Shown one piece after another: positions 26,761 through 33,858 of a stretch of DNA of 64,000 bases; the first letter of the stretch is position 1, and each line of letters opens with the position of its first letter. Under the pieces are notes generated by a model. It was not told where the DNA came from. It searched no databases and saw only the letters and a list, made by a program, of their open reading frames with translations. The DNA is from Gallionellaceae bacterium (lineage in GTDB: Bacteria; Pseudomonadota; Gammaproteobacteria; Burkholderiales; Gallionellaceae): the NCBI GenBank assembly GCA_027448945.1, contig DAIDMQ010000039.1, forward strand, positions 1 through 64,000. Reading direction: 5' to 3'. A program made the position numbers and the translations under genes.

Positions 26761-29205
26761 TTATTCGATGGTCGCCAGTGCTGCGTATTCGTGCGCATCT
26801 TTGCCTTCGGCGCGCTCCTTCCACGGGTCATCCTGTGAATAGCGTTGCGATTCAAGGAAGCGCGCATACAACTCTGCACGCCCCACTGCGTCTTCAACAA
26901 CGCGTTGTTTCACATAGGCCAGCCCGACACGCTCTATCCACGGTGCAGTTCTATCCAGGTAGTGCGCCTCTTCGCGATACACCTGCATGAACGCGCCGCA
27001 ATATTCCATCACTTCAGCCTCGGTTGCTACCTTGCACAGGAAATCCGTGACGCGCACTTTGATACCGCCATTGCCGCCGACATGAATCTCGTAACCAGAA
27101 TCCACGCACACCACGCCGAAATCTTTGATGGTGGCTTCGGCGCAATTACGCGGACAACCCGACACCGCGATTTTGAATTTGTGCGGCGTCCAAGAACCCC
27201 AGGTCATCTTCTCGACCTTGATGCCCAAACCGGTGGAATCCTGCGTACCGAAGCGACACCACTCCGAACCCACGCAGGTCTTCACCGTGCGCAATGATTT
27301 CCCGTAAGCATGTCCCGAGACAAAACCTGCTGCGACCATATCGCCCCACATCTTGGGCAGGTTCTCTTTCGTCACGCCCAACAGGTCGATGCGTTGACCG
27401 CCGGTAATTTTCACCGTTGGCACTTGATACTTGTCCGCGATGTCGGCAATAGCGCGCAGCTCCGCAGGCGAAGTCACGCCGCCCCAGATGCGCGGTATCA
27501 CGGAATACGTGCCGTCTTTTTGGATGTTGGCGTGTACCCGTTCGTTGATAAAACGCGAGCGGCTATCGTCCTCATACTCACCCGGCCATGCCGAGAGCAA
27601 ATAAAAATTCAGTGCAGGACGACAAGAATGGCAACCGTCCGGTGTCTTCCAATGCAATGCTTGCATCAGTTGCGGCAGTGACTTTATGTTCTGCTGCGTG
27701 ATAGCCGCACGCACTTCTTCATGTGTATCTTCGGTGCAGCTACACATCGCTTTTTTGCTCGGCTTGGTTGAATAATCTCCGCCCAAAGTGTTGGCCAAAA
27801 TGGATTCCACTAGTCCGGTACATGAGCCGCACGAACTGGACGCTTTGGTATGGGCACGCACCTCTTCCAATGTGAATAATTTTTTCTCGACGATAGCATT
27901 GACAATCGTGCCCTTGCATACGCCGTTGCAGCCGCAGACCTCCGCCTTATCGTCCATGTTCGCCACGCTCGCCGCACCGCCATGACCTGCGTCACCCAAA
28001 TGCACTTGCCCGAACAAAATATGTTCGCGCATCTCGCTGACATCCGTACCATCGCGCAGCATTTGAAAATACCAAGGGCCGTCTATAGTGTCGCCATACA
28101 TCACCGCACCGCGCAATTTGTTGTCGCGCAGTACCAGTTTTTTATACACGCCGCGCGCCGAATCTTGCAGCAATAACTCTTCATCTTCCGGACCTGCGTT
28201 GAAGTCGCCCGCCGAAAATAAATCAATGCCGGTTACCTTAAGCTTGGTCGAGACGGAAGAACCTTCGTAACGCATACGGCCATATTCGGCGAGATGATTG
28301 GCGGCCACTTTAGCCTGCTCAAACAAAGGTGCGACCAAGCCGTAAGTCTGACCTCGGTGCTGCACACACTCACCCACCGAATAGATTTTTGGATCGTAAG
28401 TCTGCATCGTGTCATTCACCACGATGCCTCGTTCGCAATGGATGCCGGCAGATTTCGCCAGTGCAATATTGGGACGGATGCCCGCTGCCATCACCACCAG
28501 ATCGGCCTCGATTTCTTCACCGTCTTTGAAGCGTAACCCGCGCACTTTATCCATGCCAAAAATGGATTCGGTCTGGCGCGACAAATAAAATTTCAGTCCG
28601 CGCTTTTCCAGCGCGTCCTTCAATAAGCCGCCGCCAACTTTGTCCAACTGACGTTCCATAGGCCAATCACACAAATGCACCACCGCCACTTCCATGCCTT
28701 GTAAAGTCAATCCATTCGCGGCTTCCAGACCAAGCAGACCGCCGCCGATAACGACCGCGCGCTTGCTAACCTTGGCAGCAGCCTGCATTTTTTCCACATC
28801 GTCGATGCTGCGATAGGCGATGACACCAGAAAGATTAACGCCGGGAATCGGCAGGATGATGGGATTAGAACCCGTCGCAATTAGCAATCTATCGTATGGT
28901 ACAGCCAATCCATCATCGGTCTCCACAACGCAACGCTGACGGTCTATCTTGGTCACCCACTTTCCTGCATGCAGTTTGATGTTGTTGTCTTTGTACCAAC
29001 TCCAATCGTTCAGCACCGTGTCCTGAAATGCCATCTCGCCGGACAGCACCGGTGACAACAAGATGCGGTTGTAATTGGGTTGCAACTCAGCGCCGAACAC
29101 CGTGATGTCATATTCGTCGGGCGACATCTTGAGCAACTCTTCCAGCGTGCGTATGCCGGCCATGCCGTTGCCGATGACCACCAAACGCGTTTTATTTTTT
29201 TCCAT
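26761..29205 (-). CDS. nirB: Nitrite reductase large subunit NirB
   Basis: NirB reduces nitrite to ammonium with electrons from NAD(P)H through FAD, a [4Fe-4S] cluster and siroheme. The 814-residue protein has an N-terminal FAD motif (VVIGNGMAGIRTLEELL), an NAD-binding motif (VVIGGGLLGLEAANGL), and a BFD-like [2Fe-2S] region (CGCNGVCKG). The C-terminal siroheme half has CVGSEWC and SGCPRNCAEA as cluster and siroheme ligands. Siroheme precursor would come from cobA at 33859. Confidence 0.97.
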   Translation of the reverse strand: MEKNKTRLVVIGNGMAGIRTLEELLKMSPDEYDITVFGAELQPNYNRILLSPVLSGEMAFQDTVLNDWSWYKDNNIKLHAGKWVTKIDRQRCVVETDDGLAVPYDRLLIATGSNPIILPIPGVNLSGVIAYRSIDDVEKMQAAAKVSKRAVVIGGGLLGLEAANGLTLQGMEVAVVHLCDWPMERQLDKVGGGLLKDALEKRGLKFYLSRQTESIFGMDKVRGLRFKDGEEIEADLVVMAAGIRPNIALAKSAGIHCERGIVVNDTMQTYDPKIYSVGECVQHRGQTYGLVAPLFEQAKVAANHLAEYGRMRYEGSSVSTKLKVTGIDLFSAGDFNAGPEDEELLLQDSARGVYKKLVLRDNKLRGAVMYGDTIDGPWYFQMLRDGTDVSEMREHILFGQVHLGDAGHGGAASVANMDDKAEVCGCNGVCKGTIVNAIVEKKLFTLEEVRAHTKASSSCGSCTGLVESILANTLGGDYSTKPSKKAMCSCTEDTHEEVRAAITQQNIKSLPQLMQALHWKTPDGCHSCRPALNFYLLSAWPGEYEDDSRSRFINERVHANIQKDGTYSVIPRIWGGVTSPAELRAIADIADKYQVPTVKITGGQRIDLLGVTKENLPKMWGDMVAAGFVSGHAYGKSLRTVKTCVGSEWCRFGTQDSTGLGIKVEKMTWGSWTPHKFKIAVSGCPRNCAEATIKDFGVVCVDSGYEIHVGGNGGIKVRVTDFLCKVATEAEVMEYCGAFMQVYREEAHYLDRTAPWIERVGLAYVKQRVVEDAVGRAELYARFLESQRYSQDDPWKERAEGKDAHEYAALATIE

Positions 29206-29226
29206 TATGTGTCCTCTTCAACGTTT

Positions 29227-29532
29227 TTATGTTCGTGCAAACAGTGACTTGCTCGAAAAAATTCCAACTTCATCACCCGCATTCAAGGTGTCAGAACTTT
29301 GCGCTACCTTGCGATTGAGGGTGCAAACCACATGCTGACGATCCAGCTCATACGCCCACACGTTGCCGCGTCTGCGCAAACCATCCAGCAATTTTTCCAG
29401 CGTATTCATCTCGTCTGAGATTTCGATGCGCTCTGACGTCATCATCAAAAACTCACTGGCGCGCCCGAAGTACATAACTTCTACTTGGTTGGTGCGAGCC
29501 GCAGCCAATAAATTTCTAAACAATTTTTTCAT
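29227..29532 (-). CDS. MoaD/ThiS-like small protein without Gly-Gly tail
   Basis: A 101-residue protein whose middle and end look like the ubiquitin-fold sulfur carrier family: VEVMYFGRASEFLMMTSERIE, a central LEKLLDGLRRRG helix, VVCTLNRKVAQSSDTLNAGDEVGIF near the end. The C-terminus is FSSKSLFART, so the diglycine needed for sulfur transfer is missing. A basic N-terminal extension (MKKLFRNLLAAARTNQ) is also unusual. It lies between nrtD and nirB with tight spacing, which points to a role in nitrate assimilation rather than standard molybdopterin synthesis; the true moaD is at 21855. Function unknown. Confidence 0.75.
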   Translation of the reverse strand: MKKLFRNLLAAARTNQVEVMYFGRASEFLMMTSERIEISDEMNTLEKLLDGLRRRGNVWAYELDRQHVVCTLNRKVAQSSDTLNAGDEVGIFSSKSLFART

Positions 29533-29536
29533 CGCC

Positions 29537-30328
29537 TCACGCCGCTTTTTTAGCTTGTTTTTGATATAAAAATTCCAGCACCGCACCGCGCAGCCGGTGG
29601 TAATTCACATCGTTCGCCAGTGCCAGACGATTGCGAGGTTTAGGCAAATCAACGGTGAGGATTTCGCCTATGGTAGCGGCGGGTCCGTTGGTCATCATCA
29701 CGATCCGATCCGACAACAACACCGCTTCGTCCACATCATGCGTGACCATCACCACCGTGCTGTTGGTGGCAGCGACAATCTTCATCAGCTCGTCTTGCAA
29801 ATGCGCACGCGTCAATGCATCCAGTGCGCCGAATGGCTCATCCATTAACAATACTTTGGGCTGCATGGATAAAGCGCGAGCGATACCAACACGCTGCTTC
29901 ATCCCGCCCGAAATCTCATGCGGATATTTATGTTCAGCATGAGTCAAATCCACCAAAGCCAATGCTGCACGGGTGCGTTGGTGTAGTTGCGCCTTGTTTT
30001 CCGTCGCACCAAACACGCGTTCCACCGCGAGATGGACATTCTCAAAACAGGTCAGCCAAGGCAACAGCGAATGATTCTGGAACACCACGCCGCGATCAGG
30101 TCCTGGCCCTGCGATTTCTCGATCCGCACACAACATCACCCCCTCTGTCGGCATCAGCAATCCGGCAATCAAATTCAGCAGCGTGGATTTTCCGCAACCC
30201 GAGTGACCGATCAAGGTGATGAATTCACCGCGTTCGATTTTCAGATCAATATCCTTGAGTGCGACGAATGTGCCTTGCTTGGTCGAAAATGACATTTGCA
30301 CGTTCTCGATTTGTACATATTTTTTCAT
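29537..30328 (-). CDS. nrtD: Nitrate ABC transporter ATPase
   Basis: The ATPase of a nitrate/nitrite importer, 263 residues. Walker A is GHSGCGKST at 41-49, the signature is ISGGMKQRVGIARAL, and Walker B is VLLMDEPFGALDA. Sequence features match the NrtD/NasD class rather than the fused NrtC form, since no solute-binding domain follows. It sits 11 bp after nrtB and 4 bp before the MoaD-like gene. Confidence 0.9.
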   Translation of the reverse strand: MKKYVQIENVQMSFSTKQGTFVALKDIDLKIERGEFITLIGHSGCGKSTLLNLIAGLLMPTEGVMLCADREIAGPGPDRGVVFQNHSLLPWLTCFENVHLAVERVFGATENKAQLHQRTRAALALVDLTHAEHKYPHEISGGMKQRVGIARALSMQPKVLLMDEPFGALDALTRAHLQDELMKIVAATNSTVVMVTHDVDEAVLLSDRIVMMTNGPAATIGEILTVDLPKPRNRLALANDVNYHRLRGAVLEFLYQKQAKKAA

Positions 30329-30339
30329 GTTATTTCCGC

Positions 30340-31113
30340 TCAGTAACTGAAACGTTTAGCGATTTTGACTAGCAAAGTTTCCAACAACAATCCGACGATG
30401 CCCACAATGAAAATTGCGATAATGATGTGCTCGACATTGAGGTTGTTCCATTCGTCCCACACCCAAAAACCAATGCCCACGCCGCCTGTCAGCATTTCCG
30501 CTGCAACGATTACCAGCCATGCCGTACCGATGGCTAACCGTATACCGGTCAGCATGTAGGGCAAGGTCGCAGGAAACAGAATTTTGGTGAAAATTTTCCA
30601 CTCCGATAAATTGAGTACACGAGCGACGTTCAGATAATCCTGTGGCAACTGACGCACGCCCATCGCGGTATTGATAATCATCGGCCAGATGCTGGAGATG
30701 AAAATCACCCAGATAGCGGCAGGATTCGCGGCCTTGAGCACCAACAAACCTATCGGTAACCAAGCCAAGGGCGACACCGGTCTAAGCATATTCACGATGG
30801 GCGCACTCATTTTGTTGAGAAAATCGAAACGCCCAACCATGAACCCCAGCGGAATACCCACCAACGCGGCAAAACCAAAACCGACACCCACGCGTTGCAG
30901 CGAGGCCAAAATATTCCAGCCTATACCCTGATCGTTAGGCCCCTTCTGATAAAAAGGGTCGCTGAATAAAGCAACCGCCGAGTCCCATGTTTTCATGGGC
31001 CCCGGCAGGTTTTCGCTGGTTTGCGCCAGCACCGCCCAGAACAAGATGAACAGGGCGATCCCCAGCAACGGCGGCACTAGATTCTCAGCAAGATATTTTT
31101 TAAACTTCATCAT
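30340..31113 (-). CDS. nrtB: Nitrate ABC transporter permease
   Basis: The membrane channel of the nitrate importer, 257 residues with about six hydrophobic helices. The permease coupling motif lies in LNLSEWKIFTKILFPATLPYMLTGIRLAIG at about residues 165-195. TM segments include PLLGIALFILFWAVLA at the start. It overlaps the nrtA stop by 4 bp and precedes the ATPase gene. Family members move nitrate, nitrite, cyanate or bicarbonate; nitrate is assigned from context. Confidence 0.92.
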   Translation of the reverse strand: MMKFKKYLAENLVPPLLGIALFILFWAVLAQTSENLPGPMKTWDSAVALFSDPFYQKGPNDQGIGWNILASLQRVGVGFGFAALVGIPLGFMVGRFDFLNKMSAPIVNMLRPVSPLAWLPIGLLVLKAANPAAIWVIFISSIWPMIINTAMGVRQLPQDYLNVARVLNLSEWKIFTKILFPATLPYMLTGIRLAIGTAWLVIVAAEMLTGGVGIGFWVWDEWNNLNVEHIIIAIFIVGIVGLLLETLLVKIAKRFSY

Positions 31114-32417
31114 GCTTTTACCTTAAAACTGGCGGCATACTTCTTGGGATCCTTACCATCCCACACCGTGCCATCCATCAACTTGGAAGTGCGCATGACA
31201 TTCTTAGGAATAGACACTTTGACTTGAGAGGCGGCCTGTTTGTACAACTCGATCTGGTTGATTTTCTTCGCCACTGCTAGATAGTCTGGATCTGTCTTAA
31301 GCAAACCCCAACGTTTATGCTGCGTCAAGAACCACATGCCGTCAGATAAGTACGGGAAGTTCACCGCACCGTCGCTGCAAAATTTCATGTAGTTAGGGTC
31401 GTTCCACTTCTTGCCCAAGCCGTCTTCGTACTTGCCTTCGAAACGTTGATCGATGACATCGACCGGACAATTCACATAAGCTTTGTCGGCGATAATCTCT
31501 GCCACTTTATGGCGATTCGCCATATCGTCGATGTACTTGGACGCATCCAGAATTGCCATGATTAATGCACGTGCGGTGTTGGGATATTTCTGCGCAAACT
31601 CGGCGGTGCTGCCCAATACCTTTTCGGGATGATCTTTCCAAATGTCTTGAGTTGTCGTCGCGGTGAATCCGATTTTGTCGTAGATGGCACGGTTGTTCCA
31701 AGGCTCGCCCACACAGAAGCCATCCATATTGCCCACGCGCATATTGGCGACCATTTGTGGCGGCGGAACGGTAATAGTCTTCACATCGCTCAATGGATTG
31801 ATGTCGTTAGCAGCCAGCCAGTAATACAGCCACATAGCGTGCGTGCCCGTTGGGAAAGTCTGGGCAAAGGTGTAATCACGCTTCTCACTATCGACTAGTT
31901 TCTTCAATGCCGCACCGGTGGTCACACCTTTATCTTTGAGCTGATTCGACAGCGTGATGGCCTGACCGTTGTTGCTCAGCGTCATCAGCACCGACATGTC
32001 TTTTTGCTGCCCGCCTATGCCCAGTTGTACGCCATAAATCAGACCATACAAAACATGCGACGCATGCAGCTCACCATTGACCAATTTGTCCCGCACCGCA
32101 GCCCATGAGGCCTCTTTGGAAGGAATGATTTTGATACCGTATTTCTCATCAAACTTCATCACTGACGCGATCACCACCGACGCGCAATCGGTCAAAGGAA
32201 TAAAGCCGACTTTCACCTCTTTCAATTCGGGCGCGTCCGAACCCGCCGCCCAAGCCGAAGCGCGAGTCCCCATAGGCACCATAGACATGATGCCCGCCGT
32301 GCCCAACAACACGCCTGCCTGTTTCATAAAATCCCTCCTACTGTTTTGTTCCGGTGTGCGTGTCTCAACAATGACGTTTGATTCAGTCGTGACGCTGTCA
32401 GTTTTAGAATGTTCCAC
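31110..32417 (-). CDS. nrtA: Nitrate-binding periplasmic protein NrtA (Tat signal)
   Basis: The solute-binding component of the nitrate importer. The 435-residue precursor has a long N-terminus with a twin-arginine motif SRRDFMK (R27, R28) and a hydrophobic stretch, so it is probably exported folded. The NrtA/CmpA family block VKVGFIPLTDCASVVIAS follows. Start codon is GTG, with AAGGAG 8 bases upstream. Unlike NasS, the regulatory relative, it has an export signal and sits with a permease and ATPase, so transport is the likely role. Confidence 0.92.
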   Translation of the reverse strand: MEHSKTDSVTTESNVIVETRTPEQNSRRDFMKQAGVLLGTAGIMSMVPMGTRASAWAAGSDAPELKEVKVGFIPLTDCASVVIASVMKFDEKYGIKIIPSKEASWAAVRDKLVNGELHASHVLYGLIYGVQLGIGGQQKDMSVLMTLSNNGQAITLSNQLKDKGVTTGAALKKLVDSEKRDYTFAQTFPTGTHAMWLYYWLAANDINPLSDVKTITVPPPQMVANMRVGNMDGFCVGEPWNNRAIYDKIGFTATTTQDIWKDHPEKVLGSTAEFAQKYPNTARALIMAILDASKYIDDMANRHKVAEIIADKAYVNCPVDVIDQRFEGKYEDGLGKKWNDPNYMKFCSDGAVNFPYLSDGMWFLTQHKRWGLLKTDPDYLAVAKKINQIELYKQAASQVKVSIPKNVMRTSKLMDGTVWDGKDPKKYAASFKVKA

Positions 32418-32491
32418 TTGCTTATCTCCTTAAGAAATTTACCCACATAAAATAACAACTTGAGTGCTGCAATTTTTCAGTTGCTTAGTAA

Positions 32492-32508
32492 GGCGATTTT
32501 TAATCGCC
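32492..32508 (-). other. Small hairpin between orphan winged-helix gene and nrtA
   Basis: A 6-bp stem (GGCGAT with ATCGCC) and five-base loop lies just after the winged-helix gene on the transcribed strand. No T run follows, so it is unlikely to be a strong terminator; it could shape RNA stability or processing before nrtA. Confidence 0.4.
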
Positions 32509-32532
32509 CACTTTCATCCAACACACCCACCC

Positions 32533-32904
32533 CTATGACGCGGAAAAACTATAACCACGTGTAGGATGAGTCTTAATCCAACCAGCCATCGCGAAAGGTT
32601 CTAATGCTCGACGCAAACGGCGTATATGAACATCAATGGTTCGCTCTCCCACAACGACGTGCTTATTCCATACCTGCGCTAACAACGTGCTGCGGGCATG
32701 AACACGTTCGGGCTGGTTCATTAAAAATTTCAACAAACGAAACTCAATCGGGCGCAACAAAAGTGGCATCCCGTTAGCCGTTATGCGGCCAGTATCCTCA
32801 GACAAAATTAACCCTTCAACGACGATAACGGCATCGCTTATGTATCTAGATTTATAGCTCTGAGCGTAGGTAAAACTAGCGATGTTCAGCGAGATCACAA
32901 TCAT
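32533..32904 (-). CDS. Stand-alone PhoB/OmpR-type winged-helix DNA-binding protein
   Basis: A 123-residue protein consisting of the C-terminal DNA-binding domain of OmpR/PhoB response regulators (about 30-122), without a receiver domain. The wing and recognition helix are clear: PIEFRLLKFLMNQPERVHARSTLLAQVW, then GERTIDVHIRRLRRALEP and a final TRGYSFS. The first 28 residues do not resemble a receiver. It is the first gene after the ANTAR-type leader at 32928-33012 and precedes nrtA by 115 bp. It is probably a dedicated regulator of the nitrate block; its target is not visible. An alternative GTG start lies two codons downstream. Confidence 0.8.
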   Translation of the reverse strand: MIVISLNIASFTYAQSYKSRYISDAVIVVEGLILSEDTGRITANGMPLLLRPIEFRLLKFLMNQPERVHARSTLLAQVWNKHVVVGERTIDVHIRRLRRALEPFAMAGWIKTHPTRGYSFSAS

Positions 32905-32927
32905 TCACTCCCAATAAAACGCACCCA

Positions 32928-32970
32928 TAAAAAAAGGTGTCCGCCGCGTGATACGCGGTGGGACACCTTT
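32928..32970 (-). terminator. Conditional terminator in the nitrate operon leader
   Basis: On the minus strand AAAGGTGTCC pairs with GGACACCTTT, with an inner CCGCGT/ACGCGG stem, followed by a run of seven T. It is a strong Rho-independent terminator. Its 5' arm includes bases of the second hexaloop hairpin (32961-32974), so the two structures are mutually exclusive. Confidence 0.85.
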
Positions 32971-33009
32971 GTCCTTTACTTATTAGCCTACAAATCGCCG
33001 TTGATTCGT
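32961..33009 (-). promoter_or_regulatory. ANTAR-type two-hexaloop antiterminator RNA
   Basis: Two hairpins on the minus strand. P1 (32990-33009) has a 7-bp stem ACGAATC/GATTTGT and hexaloop AACGGC. P2 (32961-32974) has stem GGAC/GTCC and hexaloop AAAGGT. Both loops carry A at position 1 and G at position 4, the known ANTAR recognition bases. P2 overlaps the following terminator. ANTAR proteins bind such pairs and prevent termination; the nasT gene lies directly upstream. Confidence 0.82.
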
Positions 33010-33012
33010 GCT

Positions 33013-33037
33013 GCATAGCTATTAGCAATAGCCATGC
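33013..33037. repeat. 25-bp imperfect palindrome over the promoter
   Basis: GCATAGCTATT then AGC then AATAGCCATGC: 11-bp arms with one mismatch and a 3-base centre. It covers the sigma-54 promoter spacer, the -12 element and the likely start site. It may be an operator for an additional regulator, possibly the winged-helix protein encoded just downstream; that link is inference. Confidence 0.6.
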
Positions 33038-33039
33038 CA
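33024..33039 (-). promoter_or_regulatory. Sigma-54 type promoter of the nitrate block
   Basis: The minus strand reads TGGCATG-N4-TTGCT, matching the -24/-12 consensus TGGCACG-N4-TTGCW at all invariant positions. The predicted start near 33013 puts the first hexaloop hairpin at the very 5' end of the RNA. An IHF-like AT-rich site abuts it at 33039-33051. Confidence 0.72.
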
Positions 33040-33124
33040 ATCATTAAATTATTTTAATTACTGCTTATATTCATGATGTTGTTTATTTAACAATTCTATG
33101 AGTCGTGAAACTAGATGGCTAAAA

Positions 33125-33162
33125 TGATTACTCTTGGTGCAGCCCGATACCAAAACAGTGCA
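33125..33162 (-). promoter_or_regulatory. Two NtrC-like enhancer sites
   Basis: Minus-strand sequences TGCACTGTTTTGGTATC (33146-33162) and TGCACCAAGAGTAATCA (33125-33141) each match one half of the NtrC site TGCACC-N5-GGTGCA well and the other half poorly. Their centres are 21 bp apart, about 120 and 141 bp before the predicted start, a normal enhancer distance. Confidence 0.5.
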
Positions 33163-33176
33163 AGCAAAACCAACCT

Positions 33177-33752
33177 TCATACACTCAACTCTTTCGCCAA
33201 AATAATCGCCTCGGCAATTTCTACAATGCGTTTGCCTTTGCTCATCGCCATGCTGCGCATACGCTTGTACGCATCGGGTTCGCTGTAGCCGTGATCTGTC
33301 ATCAATATCGCCTTGGCTTGATCGACTAACTTGCGTTCGACCAGCTGCCCTTTCGCTTCTTTCAACTCGTCGCGCAAACGTTTGTGTTCAGCGAATCTGG
33401 CTGCGGCTACTTCTATAATGCCGCTCAAATCTTCGCCTTGAACCGTGTGCGCGACATATGCACTAACTCCGGCGCGCATCGCCTGCTGAATGCTGTGCTG
33501 ATCATTTCGCGCACCCAGCACCACCACAGGCTTTTCCAGTGTCGTGGACATCAGGCTAATCTGCTCCAGCGTGTCACGCCCCGGCGCGTTGGCATCAACA
33601 ATGATGACGTCGGCAGAGGCTGCTTGTATCGAACACTCGTCTACCTGCTCCCACTCCAACACGCCGACCACATCGAAGTCAGCCAATTCCAAACTGGCTT
33701 TCAACCATGCCGCACGATCTCTTACATCATCTATGATGAGAATTTTTTTCAA
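33177..33752 (-). CDS. nasT: ANTAR-domain antitermination regulator NasT
   Basis: A 191-residue regulator with a receiver-like N-terminal domain (about 1-120; acidic D8, D9 and the phospho-site position in VIIVDANAPG), a short coiled coil, and an ANTAR RNA-binding domain (about 135-188). The ANTAR domain contains LVERKLVDQAKAILM and YKRMRSMAMSKGKRIVEIAEAI. NasT-type proteins bind two-hexaloop leaders and permit read-through into nitrate genes. Such a leader lies just downstream at 32961-33009. The usual nitrate-sensing partner NasS is not encoded in the window. Confidence 0.93.
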   Translation of the reverse strand: MKKILIIDDVRDRAAWLKASLELADFDVVGVLEWEQVDECSIQAASADVIIVDANAPGRDTLEQISLMSTTLEKPVVVLGARNDQHSIQQAMRAGVSAYVAHTVQGEDLSGIIEVAAARFAEHKRLRDELKEAKGQLVERKLVDQAKAILMTDHGYSEPDAYKRMRSMAMSKGKRIVEIAEAIILAKELSV

Positions 33753-33833
33753 CTGGACTCCTCGTATTTTTCAGTCCTACTTACGCTGCACACACACAAA
33801 ATCGCACAACCACGGTGCGCGGCACTGAAAATA

Positions 33834-33852
33834 AACGCACTCTTGGTGCGTT
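33834..33852 (-). terminator. Probable terminator after cobA
   Basis: On the minus strand AACGCAC and GTGCGTT form a 7-bp stem with a five-base loop, followed by TATTTT. It lies 7 bases after the cobA stop and may separate cobA from nasT. The T-run is imperfect. Confidence 0.5.
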
Positions 33853-33858
33853 ATCGCG

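Noticed and set aside
31110-32417. NrtA considered as the nitrate sensor NasS
   Set aside because: It has a twin-arginine export signal and is coupled to permease and ATPase genes, so it should be the transporter's binding protein.
33834-33852. Hairpin after cobA considered as another ANTAR hexaloop or an NtrC site
   Set aside because: The loop is five bases with no A1/G4 pattern, and the spacing of the GCAC/GTGC arms does not fit NtrC; a terminator is more likely.
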